This document shows positions 1-6,102 of a stretch of DNA of 16,454 nucleotides, one piece after another; the stretch's first letter is position 1, and each line of letters opens with the position of its first letter. The stretch is from NCBI GenBank assembly GCA_964601355.1, contig CAZRNB010000064.1, positions 1 through 16,454 on the forward strand, read 5' to 3'. The stretch is from CAZRNB01 sp964601355. GTDB lineage: Bacteria > Planctomycetota > Phycisphaerae > Sedimentisphaerales > Anaerobacaceae. Made by a program: the position numbers and the translations under genes. The notes under the pieces were generated by a model, which did not search any database, was not told where the DNA came from, and was given only the letters and a program-made list of their open reading frames with translations.

Positions 1-84
1 ATGCCCGGAGGCGTGGTTGACGCCACGGTGAGGACATTTTTGGCCGACAACGCAGACATCAAACTTTGCAGCCGGCCGCAATAG
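1..84 (+). CDS. possible C-terminal tail of an unidentified gene, cut by the window edge
   Basis: Frame 1 is open from the first base to a TAG at 82-84; the other two + frames hit stops within about 30 bases. The 27 visible residues end in DIKLCSRPQ. The first codon happens to be ATG, but this is probably just where the window begins. The gene would converge with tyrA, whose stop lies 72 bp away. I do not recognise the product. On the opposite strand a frame starting with ATG near base 59 is also open to the edge, so the coding strand is not certain. Confidence 0.4.
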   Translation: MPGGVVDATVRTFLADNADIKLCSRPQ

Positions 85-155
85 AGCGGGTTATTCGGAT
101 AGACTCTAAAGCTCACTAATAATATATCGGTAAGGCTTGAACTACCCTGCGGGCT

Positions 156-1031
156 TTATCGTATTATTTCCTTCTTCTTTATTTTGTAGTTTATCATTGC
201 AGCGCGTTTGTTTCTTGCCGACTCGAGCAGCTGCTTCGTCTGCTTTCTGTTCCGGTTTCTAATTGCATTTTTAAATTTCGATAATTCCGATATGATTTTG
301 TCGATACCTTTGGTAATATTGCCTGCGTTTGTCATCATTACATCGGTCCAGATGTTGGCTGGGCCTGACGCTATTCTCGACGCATCTATAAAGCCTTTGC
401 CGGCCAGTTTTAGCTCTTCGCTGTTATTGGCGTTTGTCAGGGCCGCAGCGGTAATATGCGGCAGATGACTTACATAAGCAAGGATTCTGTCGTGCTCTGT
501 CGGCGTCATCAATTTCACCCTGCAGCCCAGGTCCGACCAGAATTTTTTCAACGTCCGCACACCATCGTGGCTGGTCTTTTTTGTCGTTGTTAAGATGCAC
601 ATGGCCTGCTCGAATAAATCATCCCGGGCAAATTCTATTCCTCTTTGCTCTGAGCCGGCAATTGGGTGCGAGCCTACATAATTAACCGTGTTGGGTAGTA
701 TGCTGTCCGCCCAGCGATGAGGCAGGACTTTTGTCGAGCCGATGTCGGTTACAATACTTCCCTTCGGTATGGCGTAAGCAATGCTGCTCAGGATTTCCTC
801 AAATGTGCAGATGGGCGTAGCCAGGATGACAAGGTCTGCCTGCGAGACGCTCTGGATTAGGTTATCTGTGATTTCAATTGAAACAGCCAGCCCTTTAGCT
901 TTTCGACGCGTAGAAGATCTATGCGCGTAACCTGTTACTTTTACACCGGGTAAAGATCGTAAAATTGCTAAGGCTGCCGAGCCTCCTAAAAGGCCCAGCC
1001 CGATGACGGTTATTTGTCTTAACTCTTTCAT
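156..1031 (-). CDS. tyrA: prephenate dehydrogenase (tyrosine biosynthesis)
   Basis: This 291-residue cytoplasmic enzyme is predicted to oxidise and decarboxylate prephenate (or arogenate) to the tyrosine precursor using NAD(P). The N-terminus is a Rossmann fold with GLGLLGG at residues 11-17. DIGSTK follows at 97-102. GSHPIAGSE at 120-128 carries the His122 expected to bind or activate substrate, and SHLPH at 188-192 is another family motif. No chorismate mutase or ACT domain is visible, so it is the short, monofunctional form. The ATG at 1031 is supported by an AAGGT-like ribosome site about 8 bases upstream and a promoter 40-70 bases upstream. It is divergent from accA. NAD versus NADP and prephenate versus arogenate preference cannot be told here. 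Confidence 0.92.
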   Translation of the reverse strand: MKELRQITVIGLGLLGGSAALAILRSLPGVKVTGYAHRSSTRRKAKGLAVSIEITDNLIQSVSQADLVILATPICTFEEILSSIAYAIPKGSIVTDIGSTKVLPHRWADSILPNTVNYVGSHPIAGSEQRGIEFARDDLFEQAMCILTTTKKTSHDGVRTLKKFWSDLGCRVKLMTPTEHDRILAYVSHLPHITAAALTNANNSEELKLAGKGFIDASRIASGPANIWTDVMMTNAGNITKGIDKIISELSKFKNAIRNRNRKQTKQLLESARNKRAAMINYKIKKKEIIR

Positions 1032-1077
1032 TATAAATACCTTATGAAAAAGCAGCAGAAAACGATTTAAGCTAAAA

Positions 1078-1104
1078 AGTATAGCACAGTGCGTGCGATG
1101 TCAA
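1078..1104 (-). promoter_or_regulatory. sigma-70-type promoter of tyrA
   Basis: Read on the minus strand there is a perfect -35 TTGACA (1099-1104) and a -10 TATACT (1078-1083). The spacer is only 15 bp, but the -10 is preceded by TGC, an extended -10 element that can compensate. Transcription would begin near 1071 and give a leader of about 40 bases before the tyrA ATG. Confidence 0.65.
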
Positions 1105-1157
1105 TTTTTTTCTTTGATTTATGGTTTTAAAATGTTAGCATTTTTCATCTTCTCAGG

Positions 1158-1206
1158 TTTTTGATACCCCTCGATCATGTTATAGACGAGCGTCGGGTAT
1201 CAAAAA
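1158..1206 (+). promoter_or_regulatory. perfect 12-bp inverted repeat just upstream of accA
   Basis: TTTTTGATACCC (1158-1169) is matched exactly by GGGTATCAAAAA (1195-1206), 15 bases before the accA start. A nested CTCG/CGAG pair (1170-1173 with 1187-1190) lies inside. Since tyrA diverges, this cannot be the terminator of an upstream gene. It could be an mRNA hairpin in the accA leader or a two-half-site operator. A possible extended -10 (TGT then TATAGA, 1178-1186) lies in the loop, which would favour the operator reading. Function is inferred. Confidence 0.55.
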
Positions 1207-1221
1207 TCGGGATTCGAGAAA

Positions 1222-2298
1222 ATGCCGTCAAATAATAATAAAAACATAAGCAGTCGGTATCTGGATTTTGAGGAAACGGTAGCTGACCTCGACCGGCAGA
1301 TGGATGAGCTGCGTAAGCTCAGCTCTATCAAGGGCATAGATTACTCCCCTGAGATTCGTCGCTTACAGAAGCAGCGGGTTGCCGAGCTGAAAAGCGTCTA
1401 TTCAAATCTGACCGCATGGCAGATTGTCCAGGTGGCTCGCCATCCGAATAGACCTTTGCTTACCGATTACCTTGACCTGATAGTTCAGGATTTTCGCGAG
1501 CTGCACGGCGACAGATGTTTCGGCGATGATCGTGCAATTATAACCGGCATCGGACAGATTGCAAGGAACAAGGTGCTGATTGTCGGCCAAAACAAGGGCA
1601 AAACCATGAAGGAAAAGGTCGCCTGCAATTTCGGATGTCCTAATCCAGAAGGTTACCGCAAGGCGATTGCCAAGATGAAATTTGCCGAGAAGTTTGACAT
1701 TCCAATAGTTGCGCTTATTGATACGCCTGGCGCTTATCCGGGCATTGGAGCTGAGGAGCGCGGCCAGGCCCGGGCTATAGCGGTCAATCTTTTGGAGATG
1801 TCGCGGCTGCGCGTGCCGATAATTTGTATATGTATCGGCGAGGGCGGCTCAGGCGGTGCTCTGGGAATAGGCGTCGGCGACCGGATGGCGATGCTCGAAT
1901 TCGCTTACTATTCGGTAATATCGCCCGAAGGTTGTGCAGCAATCCTTTGGCGTGACGGCTCCCAGGCGGCAGATGCCGCAGCGGCTCTAAAGCTGACCAG
2001 CAGGGATTTGATTAAGCTCGGTTTGATTGATGCAATTATTCCGGAACCGCTGGGTGGAGCGCATCATAACGTTCACGATACAGTGTATAACGTCGAAAGG
2101 TATATTGCCAGGACCTTAGCGGATCTCAAACGTACAAAGATTGATAACTTGCTTGAAAACAGATACCAAAAATGGCGTTCGATGGGAGCCGAGGCGGCCA
2201 GCGGAAGAAAGCTTCGCGAGCGTCTGATTACGATAAAAGCGGCTGCAAAGGCTGTTTCGACCCGTGTAAGGCGTTTGCAGCGGACTACCAAAGTCTAA
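1222..2298 (+). CDS. accA: acetyl-CoA carboxylase carboxyltransferase, alpha subunit
   Basis: This is the alpha half of the carboxyltransferase that, with AccD, moves the carboxyl group from biotin-BCCP to acetyl-CoA, giving malonyl-CoA for fatty-acid synthesis. It has 358 residues. The N-terminal helix LDFEETVADLDRQMDELRKL is typical, followed by VQVARHPNRPLLTDYL and ELHGDRCFGDD. The crotonase-like core shows IDTPGAYPGIGAEERGQ, GEGGSGGALGIGVGDR and SPEGCAAILWRD. It is about 40 residues longer than the E. coli protein, with a basic C-terminal extension ending in RRLQRTTKV. The ATG at 1222 fits the family N-terminus, but no strong ribosome site precedes it. accD is not adjacent. The lipoprotein gene starts 96 bp downstream on the same strand. 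Confidence 0.95.
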   Translation: MPSNNNKNISSRYLDFEETVADLDRQMDELRKLSSIKGIDYSPEIRRLQKQRVAELKSVYSNLTAWQIVQVARHPNRPLLTDYLDLIVQDFRELHGDRCFGDDRAIITGIGQIARNKVLIVGQNKGKTMKEKVACNFGCPNPEGYRKAIAKMKFAEKFDIPIVALIDTPGAYPGIGAEERGQARAIAVNLLEMSRLRVPIICICIGEGGSGGALGIGVGDRMAMLEFAYYSVISPEGCAAILWRDGSQAADAAAALKLTSRDLIKLGLIDAIIPEPLGGAHHNVHDTVYNVERYIARTLADLKRTKIDNLLENRYQKWRSMGAEAASGRKLRERLITIKAAAKAVSTRVRRLQRTTKV

Positions 2299-2326
2299 GC
2301 TGCTCTTTGTATTCGATATAAATAGG

Positions 2327-2374
2327 GCGGGAGATGCCCGCTGATTCTATGATTGTGTGCAGGGTACACCCTGC
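2327..2374 (+). promoter_or_regulatory. two short hairpins ahead of the lipoprotein gene
   Basis: GCGGG/CCCGC (2327-2331 with 2337-2341) and GCAGGG/CCCTGC (2359-2364 with 2369-2374, loop TACA) lie between accA and the next gene. The second ends 7 bases before the AAAGGAGG ribosome site at 2381-2388. No run of T follows either, so they are not classical terminators. They could pause polymerase or tune translation of the downstream gene; this is inference. Confidence 0.35.
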
Positions 2375-2394
2375 GACGGGAAAGGAGGACCGTA

Positions 2395-3081
2395 ATGACG
2401 CAGTGGAAACGGATTCCAACATTTTTATTTACCTTTGCTTTGCTGCTTGCTGTCGTCGGCTGTGACGATGCTGAGAAGCAAAAAGCCCTCGCAGAGGCTG
2501 AGCAGGCCAAAGCACAATTGGTAAAGCTCCAGGCTGATTTGGATAAAACCCAGAGTGAAAGAGACTCCTTGAAAACGGACGTGGCTAAGCTCTCTGCATC
2601 ATTGGGGGAGACTGAAACTAAACTCGTGGAAGTGACCCAGACGCGAGACTATCTCAAGGGACGAGTCGATGAAGGTGCTGTTTCACGTGATGAGCTGCAA
2701 AAGCATGTGATTCAGCTTGCCGAGGCACGGAACGATTTAAAACAGAAAGTTGAAGACCTTACACAGACGCGCGACGGTCTCCGCCGGCAAGTGGATGAGC
2801 TTGCTGCCACGCATAACCAGCTGCAGCAAAAGGTCGATAGCTTCTCTAAGGTGCGGGATGACCTGCAGAAAAAGATCGATGAGATGACCGGACTTTGGCT
2901 GGCGACACTTACCGAAGAAAAAAGCGCTCAGGCGAAGATTGGCGACCTCACGGCTCAAGTTGAGAGGCATGTAACGGACATCTCCGACATTAACAACCAC
3001 GTTACAATGCTGCATTTATCTTTTGAGAAATTAAAGAGAAGAGTCGAACAAATGAGCGTATCGCCGGCCGGCAGATTTTGA
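2395..3081 (+). CDS. coiled-coil lipoprotein with tandem 14-residue repeats
   Basis: The predicted product has 228 residues. A short basic start and hydrophobic segment (residues 4-22) end in a lipobox LAVVGC, so Cys23 should be lipidated after signal peptidase II cleavage and anchor the protein in a membrane. The rest is almost all charged alpha-helical coiled coil. Residues 82-165 are six back-to-back 14-residue repeats with Arg-Asp near the start, then Leu and Val/Ile at fixed positions (R84, 98, 112, 126, H140, R154). The start is the ATG at 2395 because an ideal AAAGGAGG lies 6 bases upstream; an upstream ATG at 2353 in the same frame lacks one and would bury the signal peptide. I do not recognise an orthologous family. 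A structural periplasmic role, like long Lpp-type lipoproteins, is a guess. Confidence 0.8.
   Translation: MTQWKRIPTFLFTFALLLAVVGCDDAEKQKALAEAEQAKAQLVKLQADLDKTQSERDSLKTDVAKLSASLGETETKLVEVTQTRDYLKGRVDEGAVSRDELQKHVIQLAEARNDLKQKVEDLTQTRDGLRRQVDELAATHNQLQQKVDSFSKVRDDLQKKIDEMTGLWLATLTEEKSAQAKIGDLTAQVERHVTDISDINNHVTMLHLSFEKLKRRVEQMSVSPAGRF
2638..2889 (+). repeat. six coding 42-bp repeat units
   Basis: These are the 252 bases that encode the six 14-residue coiled-coil units of the lipoprotein. The units align without gaps at protein level (x-x-R-D-x-L-x-x-x-V pattern), but the DNA is already well diverged, so the duplication is old. Fourteen residues equal two heptads. Confidence 0.75.
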
Positions 3082-3157
3082 GCTAAGCGTAATGGCCTTG
3101 GTGCTGCTGTGATTTCTGTAAGCCTTCGTAGTATTCTGTCGCAGCTTAAATGATATA

Positions 3158-3270
3158 TGTCATTGCGAGCGACTTGTCCGCCATAGCCTATGCGAAGGCG
3201 GAAGCGAAGCAATCTCTGACATTTGATTTATGAGATTGCCACGGCCACCTAAGGTGGACTTGCAATGACA
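3158..3270. repeat. 113-bp composite palindromic intergenic repeat (MITE-like)
   Basis: The ends are perfect inverted repeats, TGTCATTGC (3158-3166) and GCAATGACA (3262-3270). Inside are GCAATCTC/GAGATTGC (3209-3216 with 3232-3239), TCCGCC/GGCGGA (3177-3182 with 3197-3202) and CCACC/GGTGG (3245-3249 with 3253-3257). The wording TCATTGCGAGCGA...GAAGCGAAGCAATCTC resembles dispersed palindromic repeats seen in many bacterial genomes. A related end is seen at 16430. No coding frame is present. The whole gap 3082-3621 otherwise holds only a weak hairpin (3333-3354) and a possible promoter. Confidence 0.75.
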
Positions 3271-3495
3271 ACTTCTCAAATTACCTGCGACAAAGCAGTA
3301 GTAATTTGTGTTAGAATCACGAAATTTTCACCGGACAGCAATGAACCGCTGTTCTAAAAACCGTAGGCTTTCACTATTATATTCATGCCAAAATAACCGC
3401 CAATATTTCAAGGAAAACCATTCATTGAAATGCGATTTGTGACAACTGCGTGAAAAAATTCCAACGAAGAATTTGGCTATTATTCGATTTTTTTA

Positions 3496-3524
3496 TTGCT
3501 GAAAAACTTTGTTTGAGGTATATT
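3496..3524 (+). promoter_or_regulatory. weak candidate promoter for the prepilin-like gene
   Basis: TTGCTG (3496-3501) and TATATT (3519-3524) are separated by 17 bp. The -10 matches 5 of 6 consensus bases, the -35 only 3. It lies in AT-rich DNA about 100 bases before the gene. Confidence 0.3.
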
Positions 3525-3621
3525 ATTAGGGTAAATAGTATCATAAAGGTAATATGGCGTATGTTTTATCTTTGCATACTTTTTGAATGCTCCGAACAGC
3601 CAGCCAAAGAAAGGAGGAAAG

Positions 3622-4434
3622 ATGTATAAGCGAAAAGGTTTTACTTTAATTGAGCTCCTCGTTGTGATCGCCATTATCGCGTTACTTATGTCGATTCTGA
3701 TGCCGGCCTTGAATCGGGTAAAACTACAAGCAAAAACAATTGCCTGCCGCGCGAATCTAAAACAATGGGCCACTTACTTTACAATGTACACCCAGGAAAA
3801 CGACGGCAAGTTCCAGGCAGGAATAGGCGATCAGCATATATATCATTGGATGTATGCTTTACGAAACTATTATAACAACGATCCTAAAATTCGTTGTTGC
3901 CCTACCGCTATGAAGCCTCTTTATGACATTAACGGGAATCTCAATCCCCAATATAACATATTTTCAGCCTGGGGCATTTTTATCGGCGAAGTAGGTTATG
4001 GGCCGAATGGCTGCTGGGGCAGCTATGGAATAAATGGCTGGGTAGAAGACCCACCGCCAACGGCAGTGACTGTCTATGAAAGTTTTGAGACTGTGAATAA
4101 CTGGAGAACTCCCAATGTCAAGGGAGCCGGTTATGTACCTCTGTTTATGGATGCCCTGCGATTCAACATCTTTCCGAGGGATACAGATACACCGCCGCTA
4201 TATGAAGATCAGGCGTGGGAGAGCACGCAGCACATGAGACGTATCTGCATTAACCGGCATAATGGATATATAAACATGGCTTTTCTGGATTGGTCTGTCA
4301 GAGATACCGGGATTAAAGAGTTATGGATGCTTAAGTGGCATAAGGCATATAACACAGCCGGTCCATGGACCACTGCCGGAGGTGTTCAGCCAGCCGATTG
4401 GCCGGATTGGATGAGGGGCCTCAAAAATTATTAA
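3622..4434 (+). CDS. prepilin-like protein with N-methylation/cleavage motif (DUF1559-like)
   Basis: The 270-residue product begins MYKRKGFTLIELLVVIAIIA, a textbook type IV pilin/type II pseudopilin signal. The prepilin peptidase would cut after Gly6, the new N-terminal Phe would be methylated, and Glu11 is the conserved Glu5 of the mature protein. Residues 7-30 form the hydrophobic helix. The rest is a globular exported domain with several Cys and Trp residues. Near the C-terminus H213 and D223 form the H-x9-D pattern of the planctomycete H-x9-DG family, but the final residue is Trp224, not Gly. The C-terminal ELWMLKWHKAYNTAG segment also looks family-specific. The start is set by AAAGGAGG 6 bases before the ATG. 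Such proteins are usually highly paralogous, and the exact role is unknown. Confidence 0.85.
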   Translation: MYKRKGFTLIELLVVIAIIALLMSILMPALNRVKLQAKTIACRANLKQWATYFTMYTQENDGKFQAGIGDQHIYHWMYALRNYYNNDPKIRCCPTAMKPLYDINGNLNPQYNIFSAWGIFIGEVGYGPNGCWGSYGINGWVEDPPPTAVTVYESFETVNNWRTPNVKGAGYVPLFMDALRFNIFPRDTDTPPLYEDQAWESTQHMRRICINRHNGYINMAFLDWSVRDTGIKELWMLKWHKAYNTAGPWTTAGGVQPADWPDWMRGLKNY

Positions 4435-4445
4435 AATGATTTCTT

Positions 4446-4485
4446 CTATTTAGCGAAAATAGAGTAAAAACAGGTCGCTTTTTAT
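4446..4485 (+). terminator. weak terminator-like structure between convergent genes
   Basis: In the 51-bp gap between the prepilin-like gene and sppA, AGCGA (4452-4456) can pair with TCGCT (4475-4479), followed directly by a T-rich run. A small CTATTT/AAATAG hairpin overlaps it. The loop is long, so this is only a possible terminator for the + strand gene. Confidence 0.25.
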
Positions 4486-5526
4486 TTAACGTCCGGTCCA
4501 AAGGTACATTATTTCTGGCGTATTAAACTCGTAAAGTGTATCACGATTGATTTTTAGGATATTGCCGCTGCGATAGCTCAAAAGACCAGCTAAGGAGAGC
4601 GGCTTACGATACTCAACCACCTGAGCATTTTTAATCCCTGCAAGTGATTTAACCACTTCTATGGCCTTATCCAGATAACCGATTTCGTCTATGAGCTTTT
4701 TCTCAAGCGCCTCCTCAGCAAAGAAGATACTGCCGTCGGCAAGGGCTCTGATTTGTCTCTCTGAAAGTGATGTATTCCTGCCCTTTATAACAATCTCCAG
4801 GAATCGTTGGTAAGCAGGACTGATTAGCTTATCCTGGAGATACCGTAATTGCTCTTCCGTAGGCGCCTGGAACGAGCTTGGCCAATCCTTTTTTTCGCCG
4901 GATTTGACAACAACCGGCAGGATGCCGAGCTTTTCCTCAAGCAATTCCTGAACAACAAAATACAAACTTATTACGCCGATTGAGCCTGTAATTGTAGTAG
5001 GTTCTGCTATAATCTTCTCACAAGCGACCGAAGTATAATAACCGCCCGAAGCAGCGATGCCCTGCATAAAAGCAATGACCGGCTTTTTTTCCTCGTTCCG
5101 GTACTTTTGGATTTCATTATAGATTTGGTCGCTGCCGGAAATGGTGCCGCCGGGCGAATTTACCCGAATAATCAGTCCTTTTACCCTATTGTCTTCCCGG
5201 GCTGCCTTTATTTGCCTGTAAGCGTCTTTCGCTTGCTCGCTGTTTATTATGCCCTCTACTGCAATTACTGCTATCTTGGTTCTTGACGGTCCTTTGCGTA
5301 TCACTTCTTCGGTGAGGAGGTCTCGTTGCCCTACAGTAAAGACGGCAACTATCCCGATTAACATTAAAACCAACGCGATATTCGCCAGAATTGACAATGC
5401 CAAAACGACGCCTAAAAACACCTTCCAGCCGGTTCCTCTATTATGTTTTTGTGCGATTAGCCCGCTTTGACTGGCGCCAAGTATCGATCCTGCCGATGGT
5501 AACGGATTGTTCTGCTCAAAATCCAT
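4486..5526 (-). CDS. sppA: signal peptide peptidase SppA (membrane serine protease, S49 family)
   Basis: This is a 346-residue membrane protease expected to degrade leftover signal peptides, with a Ser/Lys dyad. One membrane segment spans about residues 34-64 after a short cytoplasmic N-terminus. The protease domain shows VNSPGGTISGSD, then GIAASGGYYTSVACEKI with Ser160 as probable nucleophile, and VVKSGEKKDW with Lys213 as probable general base. Its length fits the short, single-domain type (as in Bacillus), which would assemble into rings, not the duplicated E. coli form. I chose the ATG at 5526 because an AAAGGA site sits 7-8 bases upstream; a TTG five codons earlier lies inside that site. 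A good promoter lies 43-71 bases upstream. Confidence 0.92.
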   Translation of the reverse strand: MDFEQNNPLPSAGSILGASQSGLIAQKHNRGTGWKVFLGVVLALSILANIALVLMLIGIVAVFTVGQRDLLTEEVIRKGPSRTKIAVIAVEGIINSEQAKDAYRQIKAAREDNRVKGLIIRVNSPGGTISGSDQIYNEIQKYRNEEKKPVIAFMQGIAASGGYYTSVACEKIIAEPTTITGSIGVISLYFVVQELLEEKLGILPVVVKSGEKKDWPSSFQAPTEEQLRYLQDKLISPAYQRFLEIVIKGRNTSLSERQIRALADGSIFFAEEALEKKLIDEIGYLDKAIEVVKSLAGIKNAQVVEYRKPLSLAGLLSYRSGNILKINRDTLYEFNTPEIMYLWTGR

Positions 5527-5568
5527 TATGAATCCTTTCAAAAGAAGTTGGAAAATATTAGCAGTAAA

Positions 5569-5597
5569 ATTGTATGTTGGAAAAGCTCTGCCGTCAA
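5569..5597 (-). promoter_or_regulatory. sigma-70-type promoter of sppA
   Basis: On the minus strand TTGACG (5592-5597) and TACAAT (5569-5574) are separated by exactly 17 bp, each one mismatch from consensus. Predicted transcription start near 5562 gives a leader of about 36 bases. Confidence 0.65.
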
Positions 5598-5701
5598 TCT
5601 TTTTCTGGTATAAAAGGTCAACGGGGGATTAGTTTAGCTGCTTGATTCTGCCATTTTTTGGAGAAAAACCTTAAAAATTGTGACAAACATCAAAAATTCA
5701 C

Positions 5702-5730
5702 TTGACATTTATGTATAAGCGTCTGATAAT
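5702..5730 (+). promoter_or_regulatory. near-consensus sigma-70-type promoter
   Basis: A perfect -35 TTGACA (5702-5707) and -10 GATAAT (5725-5730) have an ideal 17-bp spacer. Transcription would start about 5737, some 40 bases before the small frame at 5779 and about 365 bases before the large secreted-protein gene at 6103. Confidence 0.7.
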
Positions 5731-5778
5731 GTAAGTTAGTTTAGGGAAGTTGCATAGAATAGAGAGCGGAGTAATTTT

Positions 5779-5949
5779 GTGTCTATATTGATGAAAGCTA
5801 TAGATACGATAATGGAATTGCAACCATTTAACTGGAACGAGCTGAGCTTCGTGCGAGAAGTATTGCTTTTTAGAAAGATATATTTATATTTCTACAACTC
5901 ATCTAGGCTCGCATACATAATTCCCAGAGCAAATGAGATAGACAAATGA
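5779..5949 (+). CDS. small hypothetical protein (56 aa)
   Basis: An open frame of 56 codons runs from a GTG (5779) to TGA (5947-5949). GGAG (5768-5771) lies 7 bases before the GTG, a proper ribosome-site spacing; a later ATG at 5791 is an alternative start. It follows a near-consensus promoter. The product begins MSILMKAIDTIMELQPFNWN and has an aromatic and basic middle (FRKIYLYFYN) with no clear signal peptide or membrane span. I do not recognise it. It may be a true small gene, a leader frame for the gene at 6103, or a chance frame in AT-rich DNA. Confidence 0.4.
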   Translation: MSILMKAIDTIMELQPFNWNELSFVREVLLFRKIYLYFYNSSRLAYIIPRANEIDK

Positions 5950-5995
5950 ACAGAAAGCCCCTTTGAATAAAAGAGTCTCTGATGAGCATGTTAGG

Positions 5996-6019
5996 AAAGG
6001 AGGTTACGCTATGGGCTAA
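5996..6019 (+). other. strong ribosome site followed by ATG-GGC-TAA
   Basis: AAAGGAGG (5996-6003) lies 7 bases before ATG (6011-6013), which is followed by one GGC codon and a TAA stop (6017-6019). Such a site should capture ribosomes but would yield only a dipeptide. Shifting the frame by one base after the ATG would open a further 17 codons to the TAA at 6066-6068, so it may be a decayed start or a sequencing slip. It lies in the leader of the 6103 gene. Confidence 0.45.
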
Positions 6020-6033
6020 AAATCATATTTTTT

Positions 6034-6055
6034 ACGTTTACGATTTTCGTAACGT
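6034..6055 (+). promoter_or_regulatory. hairpin in the leader of the secreted mosaic gene
   Basis: TTACGA (6038-6043) pairs with TCGTAA (6047-6052), extended by ACG/CGT past one bulged base, with a TTT loop. It stands about 35 bases before the ribosome site of the 6103 gene. There is no T-run after it, so termination is unlikely. Confidence 0.35.
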
Positions 6056-6102
6056 GGTAAGATCGTAAGGGGGGTACTAACAAGCTTATGGAGGTAAGAG
6101 AA

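Noticed and set aside
208..468. An 86-codon + frame inside tyrA
   Set aside because: It is antisense to a well-supported enzyme gene and begins with low-complexity Phe/Ser/Cys-rich sequence.
3333..3354. GGACAGC/GCTGTTC hairpin as a terminator of the lipoprotein gene
   Set aside because: It is 250 bases downstream, includes a G-T pair, and is followed by A-rich, not T-rich, sequence.
5779..6102. A toxin-antitoxin pair or phage remnant in the gap before the secreted gene
   Set aside because: Only one small frame with a credible start is present, with no partner and no recognisable motif.
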